A stretch of DNA of 64,000 bases from Mycolicibacterium novocastrense (GCF_001570485.1 NZ_BCTA01000093.1:62001-126000), one strand, 5' to 3'. Shown: positions 8,957 to 17,537, counted from the first letter of the stretch. Notes: generated from the letters alone by a model not told the origin. A program made the numbers and translations.

Positions 8957-9263
8957 CCCGATGCTTCCGAGTGACGTTGCGCTGCAACCGGTTCCCGGTT
9001 GTCGGCGACGGTGGTTTCGTCCGGCACGGCTAGCTCCGGTGCCCGATGAAGCGGTCGACCAGACGCAATGTGTTCACGTCCGGCTGTTGAGGTGAGGAAC
9101 TGCTCGGGGTCACCATGAATCCTCCCGGGGTCAAACGCAGTGTTTCACCGGATACCCGGCAGCGGCGGTGGGTACCACGTTTTCGATCATGCTCGGAAGT
9201 GTCGACGACCAGGCTGCGGGTAGTCCTCGAAAGCCAGGCCGAAACCGAACGCGAAGGGGATCC
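8957..9263. other. Divergent intergenic region, no gene seen
   Basis: These 307 bases separate leftward DUF2254 from the rightward DUF421 remnant. No convincing coding frame is present. CGGGGTCA occurs twice about 25 bases apart (near 9107 and 9127). A GGGTAT-like element on the minus strand near 9152 could be a sigma-factor -10, but its -35 is weak. Confidence 0.4.
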
Positions 9264-9266
9264 GTG

Positions 9267-9786
9267 ATGTCTGACTGGCAGTCGTTTTTCGTTCCCGCCG
9301 TCCCCTTGCTCGACGGTGTCCTGCGCGGCACCGTCACCTTTCTCGCGCTGCTCGTCCTGATGCGGATCGTCGGCCAGCGCGAGTCCGGGGGCCTTGGCAT
9401 CACCGACGTGCTGATCATCGTGCTGGTCGCCGAAGCCGCAGCGCCGGCGCTGTACACAGACGAGACGACGCTCATCGACAGTTCGTCGTCATCGTCACGA
9501 TCCTGTTCTGGAGCGTGGCGGTCGACGCCATCGCGTACCGGTTTCCGTTGTTCGCCCGCGTCGTCAAGGCGCATCCCAAACCACTGATCCGTGACGGGAA
9601 GCTGAACCGCCATACCATGCGTCGCGAGTTCATGAGGCGCGACGAATCGAGTCGCAGCTGCGACTGCATGGGATTTCCGACATCGAAGGCGTACAGCGGG
9701 CTTATCTCGAACCCAACGGAATGATCAGCGTGCTGCGGCGGGACGGCGCCGAGAACGGACCCGTCGAAAAGCCCGAGGCGCTCTGA
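9267..9786 (+). pseudogene. DUF421 membrane protein broken by two frameshifts
   Basis: Three consecutive segments in different frames together spell a short DUF421 (YetF-like) protein of about 173 residues. From ATG 9267 (AAGGGGA upstream; GTG 9264 also possible) the frame runs through RIVGQRESGGLGITDVLI. Near 9477-9481 it must shift by -1 to read QFVVIVTILFWSVAVDAIAYRFP. Near 9646-9649 a second -1 shift gives ESQLRLHGISDIEGVQ and AYLEPNGMISVLRR to the TGA at 9784. Each shift corresponds to one missing base. It is either a recently decayed gene or two sequencing errors; neither site is a homopolymer. Confidence 0.85.
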
Positions 9787-9791
9787 TTCCT

Positions 9792-10394
9792 CTACCGGTC
9801 CGCCAGGCGGTCGGCGACGGCGATCACCCGTTGGGTCATGTGCTCGAGTGCGGCGTTGACGGCATCGTTGACGGCAGACTTGTTGTCCGGTCCGGTGATG
9901 TGGCTGACGCCGTACGGGTTTCCATCGGCGAACTTGAGCTCGTTGGTGTACCCGGGCGGGACGATGATCCCGCCGAAGTGCATCAGCGTCACGTAGAGGT
10001 TGATCAACGTGGTCTCCTGGCCACCGTGCGCGGTCTGCGACGACGTGAAACCGGCGTAGGCCTTGTCGGCGAGCTTGCCCTGTGCCCACAGCCCACCCAG
10101 CGTGTCGATGAAGGTGCGGAAAGGCGCTGCGGGAGAACCGAATCGGGTCGGTGAGCCGAAAATCACCGCGTCGGCCCACACGATATCGTCCGCCGTCGCC
10201 GACGGAAGGTCCTTGGTGTCTTCGTAGTTGGCCGACCAGGCGGGGTTGTCCGCGAACGACTGGGGATCGCGGGTTTCGGCGACGGGACGGAACCGGACCT
10301 CGGCGCCGGCCTTCTCCCCGGCCTCGGCAACGGTGCGCGCCATCGCGGTGCCGTGCCCCGTCGCCGAGTAGTAGATCACTGACAGTTTCACCAT
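9792..10394 (-). CDS. WrbA-like NAD(P)H:quinone oxidoreductase
   Basis: A 200-residue flavodoxin-fold protein of the WrbA type. The FMN phosphate loop is YYSATGHGTAM (residues 8-18). SPTRFGSPAAPFRTFID (around 81-97) and SQTAHGGQETT (about 114-124) are the family's flavin and NAD(P)H motifs. It would reduce quinones by two electrons, avoiding semiquinone radicals. GGAAGGAGCC precedes the ATG. A MarR gene lies just upstream on the same strand (75 bp), a common arrangement for oxidant-responsive quinone reductases, so that regulator probably controls it (inference). Confidence 0.88.
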   Translation of the reverse strand: MVKLSVIYYSATGHGTAMARTVAEAGEKAGAEVRFRPVAETRDPQSFADNPAWSANYEDTKDLPSATADDIVWADAVIFGSPTRFGSPAAPFRTFIDTLGGLWAQGKLADKAYAGFTSSQTAHGGQETTLINLYVTLMHFGGIIVPPGYTNELKFADGNPYGVSHITGPDNKSAVNDAVNAALEHMTQRVIAVADRLADR

Positions 10395-10468
10395 GATTGG
10401 CTCCTTCCGATCGATGTGTGATTGATGAGGGTTCCTCTTTCACCGCCGTCTAATCCACGGTGCTGCGC

Positions 10469-10882
10469 TCACGGCGCCGACGCAGTCGCTCGCGGGATCT
10501 CGCTCGACGATGTGAGGTCTCGGGCGAACCGGGCCAAAAGCGTGGCGAGGTCCCGCCGGTCGCCTTCGGGCCAGTGCGCGAATGCGCGCGCGACGACATC
10601 GGTGCCCGCGACGTCCATGCGTTGACAGGTCCGGCGCCCCTTGGCGGTCGCGGTGAGCAGTGCGGCCCGTTGGTCGGCGGGATCCGGGCGCCGGCGGATC
10701 AGATCACGCTGTTCGAGCCTGCGAACCTGCAACGACATCGTGGACTTGTCGACGCCCTGCCAATGAGCGAGGTCGGAGATCCGCACCGGACCGCTGGAGA
10801 CGATCGCGCGCAACAGATCCACGTCGATCGGCGAGAAATCCTGTCCGGCCCGTCCGAGCAGCATCTCGGGCCTCGTGGCCAA
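10469..10882 (-). CDS. MarR-family transcriptional regulator
   Basis: A 137-residue winged-helix protein. The core is VRISDLAHWQGVDKSTMSLQ (recognition helix about 34-53), then the wing IRRRPDPADQRA and LTATAKGR, all MarR-typical. The first dimerisation helix is short: an in-frame TAA lies just upstream of the TTG at 10882, so the start is that TTG or the ATG at 10864. The N-terminus may therefore be slightly truncated relative to the family. It sits directly before the WrbA-like gene and may sense quinones or oxidants (inference). Confidence 0.75.
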   Translation of the reverse strand: MATRPEMLLGRAGQDFSPIDVDLLRAIVSSGPVRISDLAHWQGVDKSTMSLQVRRLEQRDLIRRRPDPADQRAALLTATAKGRRTCQRMDVAGTDVVARAFAHWPEGDRRDLATLLARFARDLTSSSEIPRATASAP

Positions 10883-10963
10883 GAGTTACACGGTGCAGGT
10901 CGACGCCCCTTACTTCGATGAGGCCGTTCGCATCGCCGACGGGGTCTGATCCCCTCGACGACC

Positions 10964-10987
10964 GTTTGTGCCGAACCGCCGGGGGTA
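10964..10987 (+). promoter_or_regulatory. SigF-like promoter before the SPW gene
   Basis: GTTT at 10964-10967, a 15-base spacer and GGGTA at 10983-10987 match the mycobacterial SigF consensus (GGTTT, 15-17, GGGTA). Transcription would start near 10994, about 54 bases before the mini-ORF at 11048. Confidence 0.6.
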
Positions 10988-11047
10988 GCCCTTCCGCGGC
11001 GGCACCCCCTGACCTCGAAGCGATCTACAGGAGAAAGGACACCGAAT

Positions 11048-11092
11048 ATGACCCGATATGTCCTCGAGGCCACCGGTTGGGTGGTCACGTGA
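11048..11092 (+). CDS. 14-codon mini-ORF coupled to the SPW gene
   Basis: A very strong ribosome-binding site (AGGAGAAAGGA, 11029-11041 region) precedes ATG 11048, which opens MTRYVLEATGWVVT and stops at the TGA at 11090-11092. That stop overlaps the GTG of the next gene (GTGA), the usual sign of translational coupling, and the SPW gene has no good site of its own. It may be a leader peptide, or the stub of a longer N-terminus lost by frameshift. No homologue is recognised. Confidence 0.45.
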   Translation: MTRYVLEATGWVVT

Positions 11093-11841
11093 GCAAACCA
11101 CAGACCTTGATCAGCGCCGTGGCCCTGGCGACGGGCGTGGGTGCGGTGATCGCCTCCCTGGTGGTCACCGACACCGACGTCGGCGCCGGCCTGACATTCG
11201 GCTTCGGGGCGTTCATCGCGTTCTTCGCCCTGTTGTCGCTACTGGTGCGCAACCGGGCGCCCGACTACTTCGGACTTCTGGTGGTGGGCGTGATGATGTT
11301 CCTGCTGCCGTTCCTCGGCGAGGCGTTCGTCAGCGACCGCGGCGCCGCGTGGACCGCCTGGATCGCGGGCTTCGTCGCGATGGTGCTCGGCGGCGTGGGT
11401 TGGCTGCGCTCGACACCACCGGCCGGTCTCGTCGCCCCTGGAGCGCACCCGGCAGGTCCCGGTGGGCGCCGCCGCTTCTCCGGCTGGATCGGCAGGCTCG
11501 CCCTGGTCGTCGGTCTTGGGACCGCGGTACTGGCCGCGACGGTCGTACGCTCCTCCACCGTCGGCATCATCGTCGTCATCGGCATGAGCGGCATGGCGGC
11601 GGTGATCGGGTTGTGGTCGCTGCTGGCCGTCGACCCGACGCGCGACTATCTGACGCTTGCCGTCGTGGGATTCGCGCTCTTCCTCTCGCCGTGGGCGGTC
11701 AAGTTCTCCAGAGAGTCCGCGGGCTGGACGGCTTGGCTGTCCGGTGCACTGCTGACCGCGCTCGGTGTCGCCGGCTACCTCACCGGTGAGTCGTCCGATG
11801 CCGCCGCCCCTGCAAGCCGCAACATCACCGAGGCCCGTTGA
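11089..11841 (+). CDS. SPW-repeat membrane protein
   Basis: A 250-residue membrane protein with about seven hydrophobic segments. Two copies of the SPW motif are visible. The second is canonical: FLSPWAVKFSRESAGWTAWLSG (about 199-220). The first is degenerate, with LPF replacing SPW and GAAWTAWIAGFVAMVLG after it (about 82-106). Function in bacteria is not established. The GTG start at 11089 overlaps the mini-ORF stop. The SigF-like promoter at 10964-10987 suggests induction in stress or stationary phase (inference). Confidence 0.75.
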   Translation: MSKPQTLISAVALATGVGAVIASLVVTDTDVGAGLTFGFGAFIAFFALLSLLVRNRAPDYFGLLVVGVMMFLLPFLGEAFVSDRGAAWTAWIAGFVAMVLGGVGWLRSTPPAGLVAPGAHPAGPGGRRRFSGWIGRLALVVGLGTAVLAATVVRSSTVGIIVVIGMSGMAAVIGLWSLLAVDPTRDYLTLAVVGFALFLSPWAVKFSRESAGWTAWLSGALLTALGVAGYLTGESSDAAAPASRNITEAR

Positions 11842-11860
11842 CCGACGCCTCTGCCGCCAG

Positions 11861-11921
11861 CCCGGCCGGGGACCGCGTCATCAGCGGCCTGCCCGGCCGG
11901 CACCGCGTGATCAGCGTCCTG
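11861..11921. repeat. Imperfect tandem repeat (31 + 30 bp) before the TRIC gene
   Basis: 11861-11891 and 11892-11921 are two adjacent copies of a unit starting CCCGGCCGG and carrying ACCGCGT(C/G)ATCAGCG, differing at about four positions. They end 34 bases before the ATG at 11956, in the expected promoter or leader zone. Confidence 0.7.
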
Positions 11922-11955
11922 CGATACCGGCGCGGGCTCGGGTATACACCAAGCA

Positions 11956-12582
11956 ATGTCGACCGAAACGCCTCTGCTGCTGGTGCTCGACCTCATCGGC
12001 ACGTTCGCGTTCGCCCTCAACGGTGCGCTGGTCGCGCTGCGCGCAACGCGTCTGGACATCTTCGGCGTTGTGACGGTCGGCATGCTCACCGGTCTGGGCG
12101 GTGGCGTCATCCGCGACATCCTTCTGGATTCGCTTCCGCCGGCGACGTTCGTCGACTGGCGCTACCTGGCCGTGGCAGCGGGCGGCGGCGCGATCGCGTT
12201 CGCGCTCAGCCCCGCCCTCGAGCGGTTCACCATGCCCATTACCGTCGCCGATGCCGTGGGGTTGAGCGTGTTCGCGGTGCTCGCCGCGTACAAGGCGCTG
12301 AACCTGGAGTTCGGAGTGCTGCAGGCGGTCATCGTCGGCACCATCACCGCCGTGGGCGGCGGGACCATCCGCGATATGGCCATCGGGCAGGTACCCACGG
12401 TGTTCCGCAGCGAGCTCTATGCGATTCCGGCGATGATCGGCGCAGCCACTGCTGCGCTCCTCTACGGCCTGGGCGTCCAGAACATCGCGGCGACCCTGGG
12501 CGCCGCGGCCGTGTGCTTCGTGATCCGCATGCTCGGGGTGCGGTTCGATCTCAACGCCCCCCGGCCCCCCTGGCAACGTTGA
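11956..12582 (+). CDS. TRIC/UPF0126-type cation channel protein
   Basis: A 208-residue membrane protein with seven hydrophobic segments arranged as two similar halves. Each half carries the family motif: GMLTGLGGGVIRDIL (about 36-50) and GTITAVGGGTIRDM (about 123-136). This is the prokaryotic trimeric intracellular cation (TRIC) channel family, formerly UPF0126, which conducts monovalent cations. Its position near the Mrp antiporter operon suggests a shared role in ion balance (inference). The start is the ATG at 11956; no clear Shine-Dalgarno is seen. Confidence 0.88.
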   Translation: MSTETPLLLVLDLIGTFAFALNGALVALRATRLDIFGVVTVGMLTGLGGGVIRDILLDSLPPATFVDWRYLAVAAGGGAIAFALSPALERFTMPITVADAVGLSVFAVLAAYKALNLEFGVLQAVIVGTITAVGGGTIRDMAIGQVPTVFRSELYAIPAMIGAATAALLYGLGVQNIAATLGAAAVCFVIRMLGVRFDLNAPRPPWQR

Positions 12583-12630
12583 GGCCGCCGCGAAGGAGCC
12601 ATGCCCCTTATCGACGGCGGGCGATCCGGC

Positions 12631-12636
12631 TAGCTT
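12631..12636 (+). promoter_or_regulatory. Leaderless-type -10 element before ftsH
   Basis: TAGCTT ends 7 bases before the GTG at 12644. No Shine-Dalgarno is visible, so the transcript probably begins at or next to the start codon. This also supports GTG 12644 over the in-frame TTG at 12635. Confidence 0.5.
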
Positions 12637-12643
12637 GGATACG

Positions 12644-14626
12644 GTGACAGAGTCAGGGCGCGCGAACGGAACGCGCAGACGCGAATCGTCCGCGGCATCG
12701 AAGCCGTCGAAGAACGAGGACCCCAAACCGTGGCGCACGGAGGGGCTACCCAACCAGAACGAGCACGACGGCGCGAACCGTCCGCGGCCGCGCTGGTGGA
12801 TCGTGCTGATGTACCTGGGTCTCGGTTATCTGGCGGTATTCGGGATGCTGTCATTCCAGGACTCGCTGGGCGGTCCGGTCACGGTGCCGTACACGGAGTT
12901 CACCACACAAGTGGAGCAACGCAACGTCGCCGAGGTCTTCTCCCAGGGCGAGTCCATCCAGGGCACCCTGCGTGAGGCGAAACCCATTCCGGGCCAGGAT
13001 GACTCGACGAAGACCTACGAGCAGTTCACCACCGAACGTCCGACGTACGCCCAGGACGACTTGCTCACCCAGTTGGAGCAGGGCGGCGCCACGGTATCGG
13101 CGGAACCGCTGAGCACCGACCGCGGGATCTTCTGGAATCTGCTGCTGTCCTTCGCCCCGATCCTGCTGCTGTTCGGGTTCTGGTTCTGGCTGTTCAGACG
13201 CGCCCAGAAGATGGGACCCGGCGGCGGCGGACTGTTCGGCGTGAACTCGCGCAAGCGTGAGCCCGTCGACCCGGAAACGGTCCGGGCCACCTTCGATGAC
13301 GTCGCAGGCATCGACGAGGTCAAGGCCGAGATCAACGAGATCGTCGACTATCTGCGCCATCCGGAGAAGTACCGCAAGCTCGGCGCCAAGGTGCCCAAAG
13401 GGGTGCTGCTGACCGGCCCACCGGGCACCGGTAAGACGCTGCTTGCGCGGGCGACCGCCGGCGAGGCGAACGTCCCGTTCTTCTCCGCCAGTGGCGCCGA
13501 GTTCATCGAGATGATCGTCGGCGTCGGCGCCTCCCGGGTGCGGGAACTGTTCGAGGAGGCCCGCAAGGTCGCCCCGTCGATCATCTTCATCGACGAGATC
13601 GACACCATCGGCCGGTCGCGCGGCGGCGGCGCCACCGTGGGTGGGCACGATGAACGCGAGCAGACGCTCAACCAGATCCTCACTGAGATGGACGGTTTCA
13701 GCGGATCCGAGGGAGTGGTGGTGCTCGCCGCGACGAACCGCCCCGATGTCCTGGATCCGGCGCTGCTGCGGCCGGGGCGGTTCGACCGCACGGTCACCGT
13801 CAACCCGCCCGACCGCAAGGGCCGCGTCGCCATTCTGCGGGTGCACACCCGCTCGGTGCCGCTCGCCGACGACGTCGACCTGGACAAGGTGGCCGCCGCG
13901 ACACCCGGCATGACCGGCGCGGACCTGGCCAACCTCGTCAACGAGGCGGCGTTGGCGGCCGCCCGCGACGGGCTGACCCACGTGACGGACCGCTACCTGT
14001 CCGACGCCCTGGAGAAGGTGCAACTCGGGACCGCCCGCAACGTGGTGGTCTCCGAGGAGGAACGTCGTCGAACGGCCTATCACGAGGCCGGACACGCGTT
14101 GCTCGGCATGCTCCAACCGGGTGCCGACCCGGTGCGCAAGGTGTCGATCATTCCGCGTGGTCACGCGCTGGGCGTCACCTGGTCCACCCCCGAGGAGGAC
14201 CGCTACGGATACACCGCCGACTATCTGCGCGGGCGCATCATCGGCGCCCTGGGCGGGATGGCCGCAGAAGAGGAGATCTTCGGGGTGGTGACCACGGGTT
14301 CTGAAAGCGACCTCGAGACGGCCACCACGGTCGCCCGCAGCATGGTCGGAAGATGGGGCATGTCCGAGCGGATCGGCCCGGTGTCGGTGCTGCCCAGGGA
14401 AGGCGACCCGCGGATGGGTGGCGTCTCGGACTCGATGCTCGGCGCCGTCGACCAGGAAATCCGTCGTCTCATCGACGAGTGCTACGTCGAGGCCCGGCGG
14501 TTATTGCGCGACAATCGGCGACGGCTCGAGGGCATCGTCGCGGAGTTGCTTGCCCACGAGACCCTCGACGAGAGCCAGGTGTACGAAGCCGCCGGCATCT
14601 CCAGGGCGGCCACCGCAACGGTGTGA
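12644..14626 (+). CDS. ftsH: FtsH-type AAA+ zinc metalloprotease (short paralogue)
   Basis: A 660-residue membrane protease. Transmembrane helices lie near 48-68 and 165-185 around a small extracytoplasmic domain. The AAA+ module has Walker A GPPGTGKT (near 258), Walker B IIFIDEID and the second region of homology ATNRPDVLDPALLRPGRFD. The zinc site is HEAGH (near 480). FtsH degrades membrane and regulatory proteins. It lacks the long C-terminal tail I remember for the main M. tuberculosis FtsH (Rv3610c), which lies elsewhere, so this is probably a second copy. It sits next to the Mrp genes, convergent with mrpG. Confidence 0.9.
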   Translation: MTESGRANGTRRRESSAASKPSKNEDPKPWRTEGLPNQNEHDGANRPRPRWWIVLMYLGLGYLAVFGMLSFQDSLGGPVTVPYTEFTTQVEQRNVAEVFSQGESIQGTLREAKPIPGQDDSTKTYEQFTTERPTYAQDDLLTQLEQGGATVSAEPLSTDRGIFWNLLLSFAPILLLFGFWFWLFRRAQKMGPGGGGLFGVNSRKREPVDPETVRATFDDVAGIDEVKAEINEIVDYLRHPEKYRKLGAKVPKGVLLTGPPGTGKTLLARATAGEANVPFFSASGAEFIEMIVGVGASRVRELFEEARKVAPSIIFIDEIDTIGRSRGGGATVGGHDEREQTLNQILTEMDGFSGSEGVVVLAATNRPDVLDPALLRPGRFDRTVTVNPPDRKGRVAILRVHTRSVPLADDVDLDKVAAATPGMTGADLANLVNEAALAAARDGLTHVTDRYLSDALEKVQLGTARNVVVSEEERRRTAYHEAGHALLGMLQPGADPVRKVSIIPRGHALGVTWSTPEEDRYGYTADYLRGRIIGALGGMAAEEEIFGVVTTGSESDLETATTVARSMVGRWGMSERIGPVSVLPREGDPRMGGVSDSMLGAVDQEIRRLIDECYVEARRLLRDNRRRLEGIVAELLAHETLDESQVYEAAGISRAATATV

Positions 14627-14644
14627 CCACTCACCCGCGGGCGA

Positions 14645-14977
14645 TCAGACGTCGCGCTCGCCGTCCGGTTCGTCGCGTGGCTTGCGTGCGGGTTGGCTGC
14701 GACGGTCGGCGGAGCGGGCGATGGCGTGACCGGCGGCCGGCGAGGAAGCCACCATGAAGGCGATGGCCAGAAACGCGAACGCGATGATCGCGGCGTTCTC
14801 GGTGGCGATCGAGGACGCCAGCACCGCGATCACTCCGGGACCGGTGGCCAGGCCCTGAGCGTGCAACTGGCTCAAGGTGTCCGGTATGCGCAGCAATCCG
14901 TAGACACTGACCGTCAGCAGCACCAGTCCCGCGCACAGCAGCGCCGCACCGACGATGTCGAGCACCAGTGAGATCAC
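14645..14977 (-). CDS. mrpG: Mrp antiporter subunit G
   Basis: A 110-residue protein with three hydrophobic helices and a charged C-terminal tail of about 25 residues. The central GLLRIPDTLSQLHAQGLATGPGV (split here between residues 27 and 50) is the MnhG/PhaG signature. It is a small subunit of the Mrp Na+(K+)/H+ antiporter. It is the last gene of the leftward A-to-G operon; its ATG overlaps the mrpF stop by 4 bp. Confidence 0.9.
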   Translation of the reverse strand: MISLVLDIVGAALLCAGLVLLTVSVYGLLRIPDTLSQLHAQGLATGPGVIAVLASSIATENAAIIAFAFLAIAFMVASSPAAGHAIARSADRRSQPARKPRDEPDGERDV

Positions 14978-15243
14978 TCGAACGGCCCTCCGAATCCGAG
15001 GTAGCGGGCGGTCGCGACGGTCGCGACGAACGCGAGCAACGCGAGCGCCACCGCCGCGTTCAGGTAGTAGGGCACGTCGCGCAGATAGCTGACCAACGCC
15101 AGCAGCGCCACCAGGAGCACCGCCAGCAGGTCCAGTGCGATGACGCGCTGGAGCACATCGCGCGCTCGCAGCAGTAACAGTCCTCCCGCCACGGTCAGCA
15201 GGGTGGTCCAGATCAGGGCGACGACGAGCAGCGCGGTGGGCAT
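14974..15243 (-). CDS. mrpF: Mrp antiporter subunit F
   Basis: An 89-residue protein with three hydrophobic segments. RARDVLQRVIALDLLAVLL (about 26-44) is the conserved MrpF segment containing the membrane-embedded Asp. The ATG at 15243 lies 5 bases past the mrpE stop. A longer upstream frame exists but reads antisense-like sequence, so it was not used. Confidence 0.9.
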   Translation of the reverse strand: MPTALLVVALIWTTLLTVAGGLLLLRARDVLQRVIALDLLAVLLVALLALVSYLRDVPYYLNAAVALALLAFVATVATARYLGFGGPFE

Positions 15244-15248
15244 GGCGA

Positions 15249-15749
15249 TCACGGAAAGACGCGGCGCTGCGCGCGCTCGTAGGAAACGGTCTGCTCGCGA
15301 CGGATGGCGTCGGGGTCGCGGGCGTCCAGGACGTGCAACACCAGCGTGCCCTTCTCGTCGTCGACGTCGACGACGACGGTGTCCGGCGACAGCCCGACGC
15401 GTATCGCCCAGGCCGTCGCCGACGCCGGTGAGCCGGGACGGATCGCCATCGTCACCTGACCGGGCGCCATCGGCCGCAGGCCCAGACAGTGCCGCGACAC
15501 CGTCCAGCTCGCGCGGCACATGTCTAGCACCGTGACGCCGATCAGCGCGGGTATTCCGGCCATCCGGCGCCACGGCGTCGTGCCGGCCGGCCGGTCCGGC
15601 TGCCAGCCCTGCTTGCGCATGGCGCTGCCCGCCAGCACGATCAGGGTCGCGAGCAGCGCCCCGATGAGAATGTCGGCGGGCTCGACGCTGCTGAGCACCA
15701 TCAGGTAGACGGCGGTCAGCAAGACGATCCGGACCATCGCGGCAATCAT
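15249..15749 (-). CDS. mrpE: Mrp antiporter subunit E
   Basis: A 166-residue protein: two N-terminal hydrophobic segments, a basic loop, then a soluble domain with VGLSPDTVVVDVDDEKGTL and LHVLDA, the MnhE signature. The start is ATG 15749, overlapping the mrpD stop (ATGA). MrpE is needed for assembly of the antiporter complex in studied bacteria. Confidence 0.9.
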   Translation of the reverse strand: MIAAMVRIVLLTAVYLMVLSSVEPADILIGALLATLIVLAGSAMRKQGWQPDRPAGTTPWRRMAGIPALIGVTVLDMCRASWTVSRHCLGLRPMAPGQVTMAIRPGSPASATAWAIRVGLSPDTVVVDVDDEKGTLVLHVLDARDPDAIRREQTVSYERAQRRVFP

Positions 15750-17143
15750 GTGGACCTCCCGGTGAGGACTTCGGCGGCGGTGTTGCTGAGGATCAGTAAC
15801 GGCTCGGGCCACAAGCCTGCGACCACGACGAGAAGAGCGAAGGCGGCCACCAGCGTGCGGGCCGAAACAGGGCTCACCGCAACGGGTTCGGCGGGCGTGA
15901 GATCGGTGCGCCAGAACCGCCGCTGGTAGCTGGGGAACATGTAGACCAACGACAGCACGCTGCCGATGAGGAGCAGTACGACCAGGGCCGCGCTGTCGGC
16001 GGCGATCGCGGTGCGGAACAACTCGAGCTTGCCGACGAATCCGAGCGCCGGTGGCACGCCGGCGACACTGAACGCTCCGATCGCGAACGCGGCGGCCACC
16101 ATCGGCCCCCGCAGTCCGTCGGCCAGAAACAGCAGTCCCTTGTTCAGCGCGTTGACCACGCTGTAGAGGACGGCCGCGGCGAGCCCGATCGGACCGCCCA
16201 CGCCGAGCGCGACGAGGACGTAGCCGACCTGTCCGATCGCCGAGTAGGCCAGCGTCTCGCCGATGTCACCGCGCGACACCGACACCACGCCGCCGTAGAG
16301 GATGGACGCGACACCGAGCACCACGATTGCGGTCGCCGCGAATCGCACTTCCTCGCTGAAGATTCCGGCGCCGAAGCGCAGCAGACCGTAGCCGCCGATG
16401 TTGGCGACCGCGCCGCTGAGGATGGCGGCCACGGCGGGCCGGGTTCCCGCGTACACCGTCGGCAGCCAGAAATGGAACGGGAAGAGCCCGAGTTTGACGC
16501 TGAACGCGACGAAGTAGCCGACCGCGACCAGCAGTGTCGCGTTGGCACCGGCGCCGTGGATGCGCTCGGCGACGTCGGCCATCGCCAACGCGCCGGTGAT
16601 GCGGTAGGTGCCCGCGACCGCGATCAGGAACAGGAACGACCCCAGCAGGTTCACCGAGGCGAAGATCAGCGCCGCGCGCAGCTGGCGGGCGCCGCCGCCG
16701 TAGGTGGCCAGCGCGTAGGACGCCATCATCGAGATCTCGAAGAAGACATAGAAATTGAACACGTCGCCGGTGAAGAACAGCCCCGTCAGGCCCGCCGCCA
16801 GCAGCACCACCAAGCCGGGAAAGGTGCGGTTCTGCACGCCGACGATGGCTTCGTTGCAGGCCGCGACGAGCAGCACGACGACCGAGATCAGCGCGAACGT
16901 GGCCCCGAGCGCGTCGGCGTTCAGCACGATGCCCACTCCGGCCGGCCAGCCGCCGGTCGTCAGCTGCCGTGCGCCGTTGGTCACCACCTGCACGGTGAGG
17001 ACCGCAAGGACGGCCAATGTCGCCGCCAGTGCGGCCACCGCCGACCAGGCGACCCAGCGGCGCCGACCGTCCGACGCGACGAGGACCGCGCCCGTCGCCC
17101 ACGGGATGAGCAGGGCCAGCGACAGCGACAGCGAGACCGGCAT
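15746..17143 (-). CDS. mrpD: Mrp antiporter subunit D
   Basis: A 465-residue membrane protein with about 14 helices, homologous to the antiporter-like subunits of respiratory complex I. Seen: FYVFFEISMMASYAL with the conserved Glu (about 131-145), and a helix with Lys and Pro in VKLGLFPFHFWLPTVYA (about 217-233), the proton channel residues of this superfamily. It forms one ion-translocating unit of the complex with MrpA. It follows mrpC after 7 bp. Confidence 0.93.
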   Translation of the reverse strand: MPVSLSLSLALLIPWATGAVLVASDGRRRWVAWSAVAALAATLAVLAVLTVQVVTNGARQLTTGGWPAGVGIVLNADALGATFALISVVVLLVAACNEAIVGVQNRTFPGLVVLLAAGLTGLFFTGDVFNFYVFFEISMMASYALATYGGGARQLRAALIFASVNLLGSFLFLIAVAGTYRITGALAMADVAERIHGAGANATLLVAVGYFVAFSVKLGLFPFHFWLPTVYAGTRPAVAAILSGAVANIGGYGLLRFGAGIFSEEVRFAATAIVVLGVASILYGGVVSVSRGDIGETLAYSAIGQVGYVLVALGVGGPIGLAAAVLYSVVNALNKGLLFLADGLRGPMVAAAFAIGAFSVAGVPPALGFVGKLELFRTAIAADSAALVVLLLIGSVLSLVYMFPSYQRRFWRTDLTPAEPVAVSPVSARTLVAAFALLVVVAGLWPEPLLILSNTAAEVLTGRST

Positions 17144-17150
17144 CAGCGCA

Positions 17151-17537
17151 TCACGTCATCTCACTGCTGTCGCGTCGGCGGTCGCGCTCGAGCACCTCGT
17201 CGTGCGCGATCTCCTGGGCGGCCAGTTCGTCGTGATGCGCTGTGCGTGAGGCGATGACCGCGCGGTGCACCAGGGCGAGCAGCAACGCCAGGGTCGCCAA
17301 CCCGATGACCAGCGCGGTCAGCACCAGCGCCTGGGGCACCGGATCGCTGACCGGTGCGCCGGGCGGGGGGTCGATCGGAGCCCGCCCGCGTGACAGCCCG
17401 GCGCCGATGAGCGTCACCACGGCGGACTGCGAGACGAGCGCGACGCCGACGACGATGCGGATCAGGTCACGTTGTAGGAGAAGGTAAGCGCCGCAACCGA
17501 AAAGCATGGCCGCGGCGACGGCGAACGCCAGGGTCAC
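17151..17537 (-). CDS. mrpC: Mrp antiporter subunit C
   Basis: A 128-residue NuoK-like protein with three helices and a charged C-terminal tail. The stretch LLLQRDLIRIVVGVALVSQS (about 19-38) and the third helix ALVLTALVIGLATLALLLAL (about 70-89) match MnhC. The tail (residues 95-128) is unusually long and charged. It overlaps mrpB by 4 bp. Confidence 0.9.
   Translation of the reverse strand: MTLAFAVAAAMLFGCGAYLLLQRDLIRIVVGVALVSQSAVVTLIGAGLSRGRAPIDPPPGAPVSDPVPQALVLTALVIGLATLALLLALVHRAVIASRTAHHDELAAQEIAHDEVLERDRRRDSSEMT

Noticed and set aside
10896..10950. Possible C-terminal gene remnant ending VRIADGV before the SPW gene
   Set aside because: About 18 codons end in a TGA, but no start and no recognisable family; too short to support.
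12851..14164. A 437-codon open frame opposite ftsH
   Set aside because: Shadow of the AAA+ protease gene.
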